Source: an uncultured Bacteroidales bacterium
Lineage (GTDB): Bacteria; Bacteroidota; Bacteroidia; Bacteroidales; Muribaculaceae
DNA length: 53,380 bases
Assembly: GCA_902760865.1 (NCBI GenBank)
Contig: CACWID010000019.1
Location: forward strand, 1 to 53,380
Direction: 5' to 3'
Shown here piece by piece: positions 34,529 through 43,852 of the stretch (positions are counted from its first letter, which is position 1; every line of letters begins with the position of its first letter). The position numbers were made by a program, and so were the translations under genes. The notes under the pieces were generated by a model, which was given only the letters and a program-made list of their open reading frames with translations, was not told the DNA's origin and did no database searches.

Positions 34529-37150
34529 TTATCGTTCTTTCTTGCCGGTGAGGATGCCCTTGATGTCGTAGAGCTTGTTGAGGGCCTCGACGGGGGTGAG
34601 GTTGTTGATGTCGATGGTGAGGATCTCGTCGCGGATCTGGCTCAAGACGGGGTCGTCGAGCTGGAAGATGGAGAGCTGATAGCCCGAACGGCTGCTGGCG
34701 ACGTCTCCCAGGTCCTTGGTGATGGCGCTGCCTCCCTGGCTGTTGGCCTCGAGCTGCTTGAGTACCTCATTGGCGCGCTTGACGATGGTGGGCGGCATGC
34801 CGGCGAGCTTGGCCACGTGGATGCCGAAGCTGTGTTCGCTGCCTCCCTTGACCAGCTGGCGCACAAACACCACCTTGCCGTTGATCTCCTTGACGCTGAC
34901 GTTGTAGTTGACGATGCGCTTGAAGGACTTCTCCATCTCGTTCAGTTCGTGGTAGTGGGTGGCAAACAGCGTCTTGGGGTGAGTGGCATGCTCGTGGATG
35001 TACTCGACGATGCTCCATGCGATGGAGATGCCGTCGTAGGTGCTCGTGCCGCGTCCCAGCTCGTCGAACAGGATGAGGCTGCGCTGGCTCATGTTGTTGA
35101 GGATGGCGGCGGCCTCGATCATCTCGACCATGAAGGTCGATTCGCCGAGCGAGATGTTGTCGCTGGCGCCCACGCGGGTGAAAATCTTGTCCACGACACC
35201 GATGCGCGCCTGCTCGGCGGGAACGAAGCTGCCCATCTGTGCCATGAGGGTGATGAGTGCCGTCTGTCGCAGCAGTGCCGACTTACCGGCCATGTTGGGA
35301 CCGGTGATGATCATGATCTGCTGCTCGTCGTTGCTCAGGCGGATGCTGTTGGGCACGTAGGTCTCGCCCGGAGGCAGCTGGCACTCGATGACCGGGTGCC
35401 GGCCCATGGCGATGTCGATGTCCAGGCTGTCGTCGAGCACCGGGCGGTTGTAACGGTTCTCCATCGCCACGCGCGTCAGGGCGTTGAGGCAGTCGAGCTG
35501 TGCGATGATGGCGCTGTCGCTCTGGATGGCGGGGATGAACTCGGTGACGGCGGTCACCAGTTCGTTGAACAGCCGTGTCTCGATGATGAGAATCTTCTCC
35601 TCGGCACCGAGGATTTTCTCCTCATATTCCTTCAACTGCTGGGTGACATAGCGCTCGGCATTGACCAGCGTCTGCTTGCGGATCCACTCGGGCGGCACCT
35701 TGTCCTTGTGGGTGTTGCGCACCTCGATGTAGTAGCCGAACACGTTGTTATAGGCAATCTTCAGGCTGGGGATGCCTGTCTGGTCGCTCAGTTCGCGCTG
35801 CATGGCCACCAGGTAGTCCTTGCCGCTGCTCGAGATGTCGCGCAGCTCGTCGAGCTGGGCATCGACGCCGCGGCAGATGACGTTGCCGCGGTTGGTCTGG
35901 TTGGGCGCGTCGGGGTTGAGTTCGCGCTCGATGCGGTCGCGGATGCTGGCGCAGGGGTTCAGCTGCTCCCCGAGGCTGTTCAGCACGTCGCAAGCGGCCT
36001 GCTGGCAGTACTGCTTGATGGGCTCGATGGCCTGCAGTGCGCTCTTGAGCTGCACCAGTTCGCGTGGCGTGATGCGTCCCACGGCAGCCTTGGACGTGAG
36101 TCGCTCGAGGTCGCCGATGAGTTCCAGGCGCTCCTTGATGAGTTCGCGCCCGTCGGGGTCCCGCATGAAGTGCTCTATCACGTCGAGGCGTCGGTTGATG
36201 GCCTTGGCGTCCTGCAGGGGGAACAGCACCCAACGGCGAATCATGCGTCCGCCCATGGGCGAGATGGTACGGTCGATGACATCGAGCAGCGACTTGCCGT
36301 CGTCGCTCATGGGCGCCACCAGCTCCAGGTTGCGGATGGTGAACTTGTCGAGCCGCACATAGCGTTCGGCCTCGATGCGCGCCAGCGTGGTGATGTGTCC
36401 CAGCTGGGTGTGCTGGGTGATGTCCAGATAGTGGAGGATGGCACCGCTGGCGATGATGGCGTTGTCCATGCTCGAGATGCCGAAACCCTTGAGGCTGCGG
36501 GTCTCGAAGTGCTTCAGCAACCGATCGTTAGCAGCCTCGAGGGTGAATACCCAGTCCTCGAGGTCAAACGTCAGGTAACGCGACGAGAACGTCGCGGCAA
36601 AGCGCTGGCGGTTGCTGCGCTCGATGAGCACCTCCTTGGGCGAGAAATTGACCAGGAGTTTGTCGATATACTCCTCGTTGCCCTCGGCCGTGAGAAATTC
36701 GCCCGTGCTGATGTCCAGGAAGGAGACGCCCAGCATCTTCTTGCCGAAGTGGACCGCTGCCAGGAAGTTGTTCTCCTTGCGGTCGAGCATCGTGCCGCCC
36801 ACGACCACGCCGGGGGTCACCAGTTCGGTGATGCCGCGCTTGACGAGTTTCTTGGTCAGCTTGGGGTCCTCAAGCTGGTCACAGATGGCGACGCGCTTGC
36901 CCGCCCTGACGAGTTTGGGCAGGTAGGTGTCCAGGGCGTGGTGGGGGAATCCCGCCATCTCGGTAGCCGCAGCGGCACCGTTGCTGCGTCGCGTCAGGGT
37001 GATGCCCAGTATTTCGCTGGCAGTGACAGCGTCCTGCAGGTAGGTCTCATAGAAGTCTCCCACACGGAAGAGCAGTATCGCGTCGGGATGCTTGGCTTTC
37101 ATCGCGACGAACTGCTTCATCATTGGCGTATTGAGCGGGTCCTTAGCCAT
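34529..37150 (-). CDS. mutS: DNA mismatch repair protein MutS
   Basis: An 873-residue mismatch-recognition ATPase. The mismatch-binding F-x-E motif is in '[12 protein letters not shown]' (near residue 30). The ATPase domain has Walker A '[14 protein letters not shown]', Walker B '[16 protein letters not shown]' and '[12 protein letters not shown]'. The full length fits bacterial MutS1, so it is complete. There is no mutL nearby. Its -7 box lies at 37180-37187. Confidence 0.96.
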   Translation of the reverse strand: MAKDPLNTPMMKQFVAMKAKHPDAILLFRVGDFYETYLQDAVTASEILGITLTRRSNGAAAATEMAGFPHHALDTYLPKLVRAGKRVAICDQLEDPKLTKKLVKRGITELVTPGVVVGGTMLDRKENNFLAAVHFGKKMLGVSFLDISTGEFLTAEGNEEYIDKLLVNFSPKEVLIERSNRQRFAATFSSRYLTFDLEDWVFTLEAANDRLLKHFETRSLKGFGISSMDNAIIASGAILHYLDITQHTQLGHITTLARIEAERYVRLDKFTIRNLELVAPMSDDGKSLLDVIDRTISPMGGRMIRRWVLFPLQDAKAINRRLDVIEHFMRDPDGRELIKERLELIGDLERLTSKAAVGRITPRELVQLKSALQAIEPIKQYCQQAACDVLNSLGEQLNPCASIRDRIERELNPDAPNQTNRGNVICRGVDAQLDELRDISSSGKDYLVAMQRELSDQTGIPSLKIAYNNVFGYYIEVRNTHKDKVPPEWIRKQTLVNAERYVTQQLKEYEEKILGAEEKILIIETRLFNELVTAVTEFIPAIQSDSAIIAQLDCLNALTRVAMENRYNRPVLDDSLDIDIAMGRHPVIECQLPPGETYVPNSIRLSNDEQQIMIITGPNMAGKSALLRQTALITLMAQMGSFVPAEQARIGVVDKIFTRVGASDNISLGESTFMVEMIEAAAILNNMSQRSLILFDELGRGTSTYDGISIAWSIVEYIHEHATHPKTLFATHYHELNEMEKSFKRIVNYNVSVKEINGKVVFVRQLVKGGSEHSFGIHVAKLAGMPPTIVKRANEVLKQLEANSQGGSAITKDLGDVASSRSGYQLSIFQLDDPVLSQIRDEILTIDINNLTPVEALNKLYDIKGILTGKKER

Positions 37151-37179
37151 CTTTTTCTCTTGTGATTGGTTTTAACTTA

Positions 37180-37187
37180 CAAAGGTA
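37180..37187 (-). promoter_or_regulatory. -7 box of mutS
   Basis: TACCTTTG on the minus strand, 29 bases before the start codon. The -33 region is occupied by the AGTT 7-mer array and has no TTG. Confidence 0.5.
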
Positions 37188-37193
37188 GTAAAA

Positions 37194-37235
37194 AGTTTTC
37201 AGTTGGTAGTTGGCAGTTTTCAGTTTTTAGTTGAG
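37194..37235. repeat. 7-bp-period array, word AGTTNNN
   Basis: Six 7-mers: AGTTTTC, AGTTGGT, AGTTGGC, AGTTTTC, AGTTTTT, AGTTGAG. It lies in the divergent spacer between mutS and the next gene, directly behind the mutS -7 box. Confidence 0.8.
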
Positions 37236-37253
37236 GAGGAAGTATTTTATAGG

Positions 37254-37272
37254 GCCGCGACTGAGTCGCGGC
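37254..37272. repeat. small GC-rich palindrome
   Basis: GCCGCGAC-TGA-GTCGCGGC is a perfect 8-bp stem with a 3-base loop between the mutS-side array and the next gene. Its role is not evident. Confidence 0.5.
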
Positions 37273-37349
37273 ACGGGGGACCTTGATCATATCCTGCCAG
37301 AAGTGGGGGCTGTTTGTGGCAGGCATGGTTTTTGCTTTTTTGATGGGTG

Positions 37350-38504
37350 ATGTTTATCTATACATATACTGAAGCAGAGGGGTCCGAGTCACGCCGCGTG
37401 GCTGGGGAAATTGACCATGTGATGAAGCCTACCTTCGGCGACAGGCCTGGCGCCAACGGCCGTGAATATACGGGTCCGCGCCTGAGCGCAAGGATGCTGC
37501 TGGAGTATGAGGCTGCCCGCAATGAATTGCTCAACGGCATCATCACCCCCGAGATGGTCGAGCTGGTTGACATGGACAATTATGTCATCGGCATGAACGT
37601 GAAATCACCCTGTGGACTGACATTATGTCATGCGGTGCAAGGTTCCAATGTGCGAGCCCGCATCGACATCGAGGACCAGCACTTCCACCTGCAGTGGAGC
37701 GCGGCTCCGATGGAGATGATAGAACGTGGCCGCATCGTGGCATCGTCACAGGTGTTTCTGGAGCACGCAGCCGAGTGGAAAGAACAACTGGCTGCCGCCT
37801 TCAAGGCCGACAGCAAGGGCGTGAAAATGCGCAATATGACCCTGAACAACATTGATGCCTACCTGCAGCGCTACTTCGACGGCACGGGCATCACTTATTT
37901 TATGGACAAGCGCCATGCCGACGGTCATAAGGCCCGGTTGCTCATCCACCTGAACCGCTACAAGACGTTGGACCTGCCCATTCCCCACGACGACTTTATC
38001 AACCACCTGGACCTGGTGAAACCCTACATGGTGGAGTTTGCCTATATGGCCCGCGACGGACGTTTCACCGTTCGCGGCGAGGTGCGCGATGACTGGCAGC
38101 AGGCCCTGCCGCCCGAAGCCACTGAGGACGACGAGAAGCCGCAGCCCCAAGGTATCAAGGGATGGCTGCACCGTCTGCTCGACGGCAAGGGAGACCGGCC
38201 CGTCGAGGCACCTAAGAGCGAACTGCAGCAGCAGATAGACACCTACTTTGAGGGCAAGCGCTGGCAATATCACCTCGTCGAGGACGAGGAGAGCGGCCGT
38301 CGCGAGCTGCACATCAGGCTGAGCCGTGGCAAGTCCATGATCATCGACCTGAGCCAGGGCGGTGACATCGAGTCCCGCATCAAGCACGACATGGGCTACA
38401 TCCCGCGGCTGGCCGAGCTGGCCAAGCTGTTCCCCTACCGCCTGACCGGTCCCCGCAAGAAGGTGGAATGGATCACCGCACCCCTCAGCGAAACTAAAGA
38501 CTAA
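37350..38504 (+). CDS. unknown protein preceding the MoxR-VWA pair
   Basis: A 384-residue soluble protein that I do not recognise; no signal peptide or membrane segment. Two stretches look like divergent copies of one domain: residues 167-243 (NIDAYLQRYFDGTG ... ARLLIHLNRYKTLDLPI ... LVKPYMVEFAYM) and 295-370 (QIDTYFEGKRWQYH ... ELHIRLSRGKSMIIDLS ... YIPRLAELAKLF), joined by a charged linker (DDEKPQPQ). It is 37 bases upstream of the MoxR ATPase gene and probably its operon partner. A GTG three bases upstream of the ATG is a less likely start. Confidence 0.7.
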   Translation: MFIYTYTEAEGSESRRVAGEIDHVMKPTFGDRPGANGREYTGPRLSARMLLEYEAARNELLNGIITPEMVELVDMDNYVIGMNVKSPCGLTLCHAVQGSNVRARIDIEDQHFHLQWSAAPMEMIERGRIVASSQVFLEHAAEWKEQLAAAFKADSKGVKMRNMTLNNIDAYLQRYFDGTGITYFMDKRHADGHKARLLIHLNRYKTLDLPIPHDDFINHLDLVKPYMVEFAYMARDGRFTVRGEVRDDWQQALPPEATEDDEKPQPQGIKGWLHRLLDGKGDRPVEAPKSELQQQIDTYFEGKRWQYHLVEDEESGRRELHIRLSRGKSMIIDLSQGGDIESRIKHDMGYIPRLAELAKLFPYRLTGPRKKVEWITAPLSETKD

Positions 38505-38540
38505 TGACTAATGACTAAAACTAACAACTAAATACTACAA
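38493..38540. repeat. 7-bp-period array, word ACTAANN
   Basis: ACTAAAG, ACTAATG, ACTAATG, ACTAAAA, then ACTAACA, ACTAAAT and ACTACAA with one base of overlap. It begins inside the last codons of the upstream gene and stops two bases before the MoxR start codon. Confidence 0.8.
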
Positions 38541-38541
38541 T

Positions 38542-39618
38542 ATGGCTATCACCATCAACACCGGCGACCTCAAGACCATTCTCGAGACCACGCCATCGAC
38601 ACAGAACATCCTGCTCGTGGGAAAGCACGGCATCGGCAAGAGCGAAATCATCACCCGCCACTTTGAGGACCAAGGCATCCCCGTCATCGCCCTGTTCCTG
38701 GGGCAGATGAGTGACCCGGGCGACCTGATCGGTCTGCCCAACAAGGATGAAGCGACCGGCAAGACCGAGTTCATGCCGCCCTACTGGTTCCCCATGGACG
38801 ACAAGCCCGTGGTGCTCTTCCTAGACGAGATGAACCGCGCCCGTCCCGAGATCCTGCAGTCGGTCATGGACCTGTCGCTCAACCGCAAACTGGCAGGTCG
38901 CTCGTTGCCCCCCGGCAGCCGCGTCATCGCTGCCGTCAACGACGGTGAAGAATACCAGTTGACCGATCTGGACCCCGCTCTGGTGTCGCGCTTCAACGTC
39001 TATTTCTTCTCGCCGACAGTGGGCGAGTGGCTCTTCTGGGCCAAGCAGCACGATGTTGACCCTCGCGTGATTACCTTTATCGAGGAGCATCCCGACGAGC
39101 TCGAGAAGAACGTGGATATCAACAAGGGCACCTTTGACAAGACGCCCGACCGCCGTGCATGGGTTCGCGTGTCGGGTTTGCTCAAGAGCATGGCCATCAC
39201 CACCGACACCGACATGAACCGCCTGGCCAAGATGATCACCGGTGTTGTGGGTGCGAGGTCGGCATCCATGTTCATGCAGTCCCTGAACCAGTCGCGCATG
39301 CTCACCGCCCGCGAGGTGCTGAGCGACTTCGCCTCCTGCCAGGGCGACTTGGCGTCCTATACCATGCCGCAGATTGCCATCATCAACGAGGGCATCTACC
39401 AGGTGCTGGAACTGGGCGTGGACAAGCGGGCGACCGAGGCCGTCGGCCGCAACCTGGTGCGCTACATCCAGTGGATGCTGGGCAACGGCCGCCAGGAAGC
39501 GATAGCCCACTTCGCCTCCTTCTTTGAGAACGCGACCTATCCTAACGCCAACGCCTTCATCATGATGGATTGCCGCGAGGCGCTGCAGCTGATTAACGAG
39601 ATGATCAACGCCTTATGA
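38542..39618 (+). CDS. MoxR-family AAA+ ATPase
   Basis: A 358-residue AAA+ protein. Walker A is 'LLVGKHGIGKSEI' (residues 24-36), Walker B 'VVLFLDEMNRARPEILQ', and 'LVSRFNVYFF' contains the arginine-finger region. MoxR ATPases work with VWA-domain proteins in metal-insertion or protein-remodelling complexes; here the VWA partner follows with a four-base overlap (ATGA). The whole ATPase is present. What the complex acts on is unknown. Confidence 0.86.
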   Translation: MAITINTGDLKTILETTPSTQNILLVGKHGIGKSEIITRHFEDQGIPVIALFLGQMSDPGDLIGLPNKDEATGKTEFMPPYWFPMDDKPVVLFLDEMNRARPEILQSVMDLSLNRKLAGRSLPPGSRVIAAVNDGEEYQLTDLDPALVSRFNVYFFSPTVGEWLFWAKQHDVDPRVITFIEEHPDELEKNVDINKGTFDKTPDRRAWVRVSGLLKSMAITTDTDMNRLAKMITGVVGARSASMFMQSLNQSRMLTAREVLSDFASCQGDLASYTMPQIAIINEGIYQVLELGVDKRATEAVGRNLVRYIQWMLGNGRQEAIAHFASFFENATYPNANAFIMMDCREALQLINEMINAL

Positions 39619-40835
39619 CCGTCGGCGAGCGCATAAAGACCATCAGCCAGGACTGGTTCCTCACTGAGCCGCTCATCTTTGCCGTGCTGTGTACCCATGC
39701 GCTGAAGCGCAATGACAACATGGGGTGCGACATGCGTTGCGGCAAGGGACTCATCGAGTACAATCCCGAGCGTCTGGAGCACTTCGATGACCAGCAGCTG
39801 GCCCTTCGTCTCAAGGCCGAGGTGGTGCGCATCATCTTGAAGCATCCCTATCAGCGCCAGCCCTACAATCCCCGTCGCGACGTGATGCGCCTGTCGAGCG
39901 ACCTGACGCTGTGCGACAACCTGGAGGGCATGGATACCATCGGCCTGGAGCCTCCGGCAATCTTTGACGTGCCCCGTGACCAGGCCTTTGAACAGTACTA
40001 CTCGCTCATGGCGGGCAAGGTGATGCAGCTCGAGCAGGATGCCGACGGCGACGGCATGCCCATCGACATGGACCTGCCCGGCAAAACGCAGGGCGAGGGA
40101 GACAGTGACAGTAGCGGAGATGGCAGTAGCAACGGTCTGACCGACAGCCTGCTGGACGCCGACGCCGGGGCCTCGCTGTGGGAAGAAGACGAACTGATGA
40201 CCGAGAAGGTCAACCACGAGATTGAGACCGCACAGCGGTGCAACCAGTGGGGCTCGCTGGGCGGCGACCTGCGCGCACTCATCGAGAGTACACTGGTGAG
40301 CAAGCAGAACTTCCGTGCCATCCTCAGCCAGTTCCGCGCCAGCATCCTGAGTACCAAGCGCCACCTGACGCGCATGCGTCCCAACCGGCGTTATGGCTGG
40401 GATGCCATGGGCAGCCAGTATGCCTACAGCACGCGTCTGCTGGTAGCCGTTGATGTCAGCGGCAGCGTCCCCGACGAGGATATCAAGAAATTCCTTGCCG
40501 TCATCAACCGCTTCTTCAAGCAGGGCATCGAGAGCATCGAGGTCATCCAGTTTGACAGCAAAATCACTACCGAGAAGCCCTTGCTGCTCAAGCAGGCCGC
40601 CAACGGCATCCGCGTCATCGGTCGCGGCGGCACAAACTTCCAGCCCGCCATCGACTTCTACTACGAGCACGAGGAATATGACGGCCTGGTATTCCTGACC
40701 GACGGCTATGCCGCCGTCCCCAAGCTGCCCATCGACAAGCGCCACAAACCGCTGGCATGGATTCTGACCACGCAAGGCGGCAATGAGGACATGCTGAGGC
40801 CCCTGGGCCCCGTCGTCCGGATTACCGGCCTCTGA
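39615..40835 (+). CDS. DUF2201/VWA-like protein, MoxR partner
   Basis: A 406-residue protein. The N-terminal half matches the putative metallopeptidase part of DUF2201 ('EPLIFAVLCTHALKR', 'LRLKAEVVRIILKHPYQRQ'). A central acidic, Gly/Ser-rich linker (residues about 135-190) precedes a C-terminal VWA-like fold with a MIDAS motif 'VAVDVSGSVPDED' and 'VFLTDGYA'. The classical HExxH is not evident: E and H in 'EVVRIILKH' are seven apart. Start and stop overlap show coupling with the MoxR gene. A two-hairpin element follows downstream. Confidence 0.82.
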   Translation: MTVGERIKTISQDWFLTEPLIFAVLCTHALKRNDNMGCDMRCGKGLIEYNPERLEHFDDQQLALRLKAEVVRIILKHPYQRQPYNPRRDVMRLSSDLTLCDNLEGMDTIGLEPPAIFDVPRDQAFEQYYSLMAGKVMQLEQDADGDGMPIDMDLPGKTQGEGDSDSSGDGSSNGLTDSLLDADAGASLWEEDELMTEKVNHEIETAQRCNQWGSLGGDLRALIESTLVSKQNFRAILSQFRASILSTKRHLTRMRPNRRYGWDAMGSQYAYSTRLLVAVDVSGSVPDEDIKKFLAVINRFFKQGIESIEVIQFDSKITTEKPLLLKQAANGIRVIGRGGTNFQPAIDFYYEHEEYDGLVFLTDGYAAVPKLPIDKRHKPLAWILTTQGGNEDMLRPLGPVVRITGL

Positions 40836-40856
40836 GGCATCGGCACAGCGAGTAAA

Positions 40857-40935
40857 GTGCGCGTAGCGCAGGAGGAATTATTCTTCGGTAGCCTCAACGC
40901 CCCCCGGCCCCCTCTAAGATTAGAGGGGGAGTTGA
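40857..40935. repeat. two-hairpin intergenic element, copy 2
   Basis: Hairpin one is TGCGC-GTA-GCGCA (40858-40870); hairpin two is CCCCCTCTA-AGAT-TAGAGGGGG (40908-40929), joined by TCAACGCCCCCCGG as in copy 1 at 731-830. Both stems differ from copy 1 only by paired, compensatory changes. Confidence 0.78.
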
Positions 40936-40991
40936 GAATCAGTACTTTATTTGGATTCTTTGAGAGCTGAAGGTTTTCGGATTAACTACGG

Positions 40992-41037
40992 ATTACGCTG
41001 GTCAAACGAACAATTACATTCGTTTAACCAGCGTAAT
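40992..41037. terminator. long hairpin between convergent genes
   Basis: A 19-base arm (40992-41010) pairs with 41019-41037 at 18 of 19 positions around an 8-base loop. It lies between the VWA gene (+) and the aminotransferase gene (-). It has no T run, and its words (ATTACGCTGGT) resemble intergenic repeats elsewhere, so it may be a repeat rather than a terminator. Confidence 0.55.
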
Positions 41038-41065
41038 CTGCGTTATGTCGACTAGGCTGTCGTGC

Positions 41066-42259
41066 TTAGGCGAGCTTAGCGAGAGCGGCGGCGATGCGCT
41101 TGGCAGCCTCGCGCAGGTTCTCGTCACTGGTGGCGTAGCTCAGGCGGATGTAGCCTGGGCAGCAGAAGGCGCTACCTGCAACGGTGGCGACGTGTGCCTC
41201 GTTGAGCAAGTAGAGGGCGAGGTCGTTGTCATCGTTGATGACGGTCTCGCCAAACTTCTTACCAAAGTAATACTCAACCTTGGGGAACGCATAGAAGGCA
41301 CCATCGGGCATATTGAGCTCGAAGCCGGGAATCTCCTGCAGCAGACCGACGATGAGGTTGCGGCGGCGCTCAAAGGCAACGCGCATCTCCTCGACACAGT
41401 CTTGAGGGCTGTTATAAGCAGCCTCGGCAGCCTTCTGGGCGATTGAGGATACACCGCTGGTGTACTGACCCTGCAGCTTGGTGACGGCCTTGGCCACCCA
41501 GAGAGGAGCAGCGATGTAACCGATGCGGTAACCCGTCATGGCATAGGACTTGGAGACACCGTTGACAATGACCACCTGATCCTTGATTGCGTCGAACTGG
41601 GCCAACGACTCGTGCTTGCCCACATAGTTGATGTGCTCATAGATTTCGTCGGCGATGACCATCACGTTGGGGTGGCGCTCGAGCATCGTGGCGATAGCCT
41701 TCAGCTCGCCATAGGTGTAAATGGCGCCACTGGGGTTGCTGGGCGAGCAGATGACGATGAGGCGGGTCTTGTCGGTCATGACAGCCTCCAGCTCGTCGGC
41801 AGTCACCTTGAAGTTCTTCTCCATGCTCGAGGGCAACAGGATGTTCTTGCCTCCGGTCAGGTTGACCATCTGCATGTAGCTTACCCATGCCGGAGTGGGG
41901 ATGATGACCTCGTCGCCGGGGTTGACCAGTGCCATGATGGCGTTGCACAGCTCGTGCTTGGCACCGTTGCCGATGACAATCTGGTCGGGAGTATATTCCA
42001 AGCCGTTCTCGCGGCGCAGTTTCTCGCACACGGCCTGCCTGAGTGACAGGTAACCAGGCACGGGCGAATAGAAGGAGAAGTTATCGTCAACTGCCTGACG
42101 GGCAGCTGCCTTGATGTGGTCGGGGGTGAAGAAGTCGGGTTCGCCCACGGAGAGGTTGATCACGTCCACGCCCTGAGCGCGCAGCTCGCTGCTCTTCTGT
42201 GACATGGCCAGGGTGGCACTCGGTGCCAGTGCGTTGATACGGTCCGAAAGTCGGTTCAT
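41066..42259 (-). CDS. aspC: class I aminotransferase (aspartate aminotransferase type)
   Basis: A 397-residue fold-type I PLP enzyme. 'NLSVGEPDFFTPDHI' and 'NPSGAIYTYGELK' are family blocks, 'VIADEIYEHI' contains the PLP-binding Asp, and 'VNGVSKSYAMTGYRIGY' places the PLP lysine at Lys237. This is the aspartate aminotransferase of class Ib, common in Bacteroidota. A prephenate or other specificity cannot be ruled out. The promoter at 42372-42403 gives a leader of about 105 bases. Confidence 0.87.
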   Translation of the reverse strand: MNRLSDRINALAPSATLAMSQKSSELRAQGVDVINLSVGEPDFFTPDHIKAAARQAVDDNFSFYSPVPGYLSLRQAVCEKLRRENGLEYTPDQIVIGNGAKHELCNAIMALVNPGDEVIIPTPAWVSYMQMVNLTGGKNILLPSSMEKNFKVTADELEAVMTDKTRLIVICSPSNPSGAIYTYGELKAIATMLERHPNVMVIADEIYEHINYVGKHESLAQFDAIKDQVVIVNGVSKSYAMTGYRIGYIAAPLWVAKAVTKLQGQYTSGVSSIAQKAAEAAYNSPQDCVEEMRVAFERRRNLIVGLLQEIPGFELNMPDGAFYAFPKVEYYFGKKFGETVINDDNDLALYLLNEAHVATVAGSAFCCPGYIRLSYATSDENLREAAKRIAAALAKLA

Positions 42260-42371
42260 CGTTGTTAAGTTTTAAGTTTTTTTAGTTTCTAGTCCCCGGG
42301 TCTCTTGTCGCATCGGCTGGCTGTTGAAGCCCAGAGACTAATTATTCAGTTAATTAGTTGTAATCTTGTTG

Positions 42372-42403
42372 CAAAGGTAGCCAATTTTCCTGGAATGGGC
42401 AAA
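42372..42403 (-). promoter_or_regulatory. promoter of the aminotransferase gene
   Basis: On the minus strand TTTG (42400-42403) is followed after 20 bases by TACCTTTG (42372-42379). It starts just after the stop of the acyltransferase gene. Confidence 0.72.
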
Positions 42404-42405
42404 TT

Positions 42406-43371
42406 TTATTCGTCATTCGCAGTTTTCTCGACAACTCGTCCGCCGACGACCTTGAACCGTCGCTCAAACTCCTCGCGCGTCCTTTTCCATCGGTTGTGGC
42501 TCCACAGCCAGTACTGGGGCGCCCGGTTGATGGTCTGCTCCATGAGGCGGAAGTAGGTGTCGGTGAGTTCAAACTCGCCCATGGTCTCGGGCTCTCGGGT
42601 GATGACCTTGAACTCGCACTCGTAGCGTCCGCGTCCCACGCGCTGGACATCCACATAGACGACAGCCTGGTTCTGGGAGTGCACGATGCGCTCGATGCCG
42701 GTGAACACGGGCGTCTCCTGGTTGAGGAAGGTGAGCCAGTGGTGGATGTTGTGCCAAGTGGGCACCTGGTCATTGATATAGCCCAGGATGGTAGGACGTC
42801 CGTCGCGCTTGTTGCCCAGGATCCATCGGAGTGTCTCCTTCATCGAAACGCTGTCCGAGCCCATGCGTCCGCGGGTCTTCAGCACGACGCGGTTGATCAC
42901 CTCGTTCTCGAGCGGGTGATAGATCTGGCCCATTACTGAGTTGTTGGTGAGTAGCGGTCTCACCCACAGCACAAGCGAAGACACCCATTCCCAGTTGCCG
43001 TAGTGTCCCAGCAGCAGGGCGATGGACTGGCCGCTGTTGAGGATCTCGGCCACCTGCTCGCTGCCCTTGAAAGTCATGCGGCGCATGATGTTGCGGTCGG
43101 TGATGGAGGTATATTTCACGGTCTCGACCAAGATGTCGCAGAAGTGGCGGTAGAACTGTATGCGCAGCTGTTTGAGTTCCTCGTCGCTCTTGTCGGGGTA
43201 AGCGTTGCGCAGGTTCTTGCTGATGACGCGGCGACGGTAATGCAGCATATAGGCAATCACCAGAAACAGGATGTCGCTGAACAGGTAGTGCAGCCATAAC
43301 GGCAACAGCGACAGTCCGTACCACGTACCGTAAATCGCCCAAAAAGCTATGTCGTTGAGTATCTTTTTCAT
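42406..43371 (-). CDS. LpxL/HtrB-like lipid A acyltransferase
   Basis: A 321-residue protein starting at MKKILNDIAFWAIYG (an upstream ATG adds 18 residues that cross the promoter). One N-terminal membrane segment (about residues 12-40) is followed by the acyltransferase catalytic motif 'LLGHYGNWEW' (H-x4-E) and 'GYINDQVPTWHNIHHWLTF'. LpxL-type enzymes add secondary acyl chains to lipid A at the inner membrane. It ends 2 bases from the aminotransferase promoter and may be co-transcribed with it in part. Confidence 0.88.
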   Translation of the reverse strand: MKKILNDIAFWAIYGTWYGLSLLPLWLHYLFSDILFLVIAYMLHYRRRVISKNLRNAYPDKSDEELKQLRIQFYRHFCDILVETVKYTSITDRNIMRRMTFKGSEQVAEILNSGQSIALLLGHYGNWEWVSSLVLWVRPLLTNNSVMGQIYHPLENEVINRVVLKTRGRMGSDSVSMKETLRWILGNKRDGRPTILGYINDQVPTWHNIHHWLTFLNQETPVFTGIERIVHSQNQAVVYVDVQRVGRGRYECEFKVITREPETMGEFELTDTYFRLMEQTINRAPQYWLWSHNRWKRTREEFERRFKVVGGRVVEKTANDE

Positions 43372-43380
43372 TACCGACTG

Positions 43381-43412
43381 CGAAAGTACTACAAAAACTT
43401 CACAGCGGCAAA
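43381..43412 (-). promoter_or_regulatory. promoter of the LpxL-like gene
   Basis: TTTG (43409-43412) followed after 20 bases by TACTTTCG (43381-43388), a one-mismatch -7 box, ten bases before the chosen start codon. Almost no leader is expected. Confidence 0.6.
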
Positions 43413-43454
43413 TAAAAACCATCAAGCCCGCTGAAACACCTCACGTCAAGAACT

Positions 43455-43585
43455 AAAAAGAAAACAATAAGCACAATAATGACAAGGCCATCCGGACCAT
43501 AAAATAAAAGACAACTCAAACAACGGGCATCCGCACTCTTTTATAAACTACGAATTACACGAATTATACTAATTGGCATCTGTGC
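43455..43585 (+). repeat. GGCATCCGC-family repeats, locus C
   Basis: AAAGAAAACAATAAGCACAA followed by GGCCATCCGG (43486), then GGCATCCGC (43526-43534), AAACTACGAATTACACGAAT and GGCATCTGTG (43574). Part of the 480-base divergent spacer between the LpxL-like and BASS genes. Confidence 0.75.
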
Positions 43586-43651
43586 TATGGGTCTCACGCT
43601 AAGACGCTATGACGCTAAGGTTTAATATATTATGCCGTTATGCCGGCCCTT

Positions 43652-43673
43652 GAGACGCAAGATTTTGCGTCTC
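43652..43673. repeat. GAGACGCAA palindrome
   Basis: GAGACGCAA-GATT-TTGCGTCTC, a perfect 9-bp stem, in the same spacer. Similar palindromes are widespread in Bacteroidota intergenic DNA in my recollection. Confidence 0.55.
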
Positions 43674-43836
43674 TACAGGGATCGACGGAGAGGTTTCAAG
43701 CAAGGGGCGAAGGTTCTTGATTATTGGTGGTGCCGTTTAGGTCAAAAGGCAATCCATCTTGAAAAAGCCGACTTGACATTTTCGGAATATCGACAAAAAC
43801 ATTTCCGGGATTTCGACATAAGTGCTGAAATTGCAG

Positions 43837-43844
43837 TAATTTTG
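43837..43844 (+). promoter_or_regulatory. -7 box of the BASS-type transporter gene
   Basis: TAATTTTG, eight bases before the start codon at 43853. No -33 TTG at the right spacing. Confidence 0.45.
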
Positions 43845-43852
43845 CGGGCGCT

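Noticed and set aside
34817-37165. A very long plus-strand open frame opposite mutS
   Set aside because: Antisense frames stay open in GC-rich genes with strong codon bias. It has no recognisable domain, whereas mutS is complete on the other strand. The same holds for frames opposite parC, glgB and GH89.
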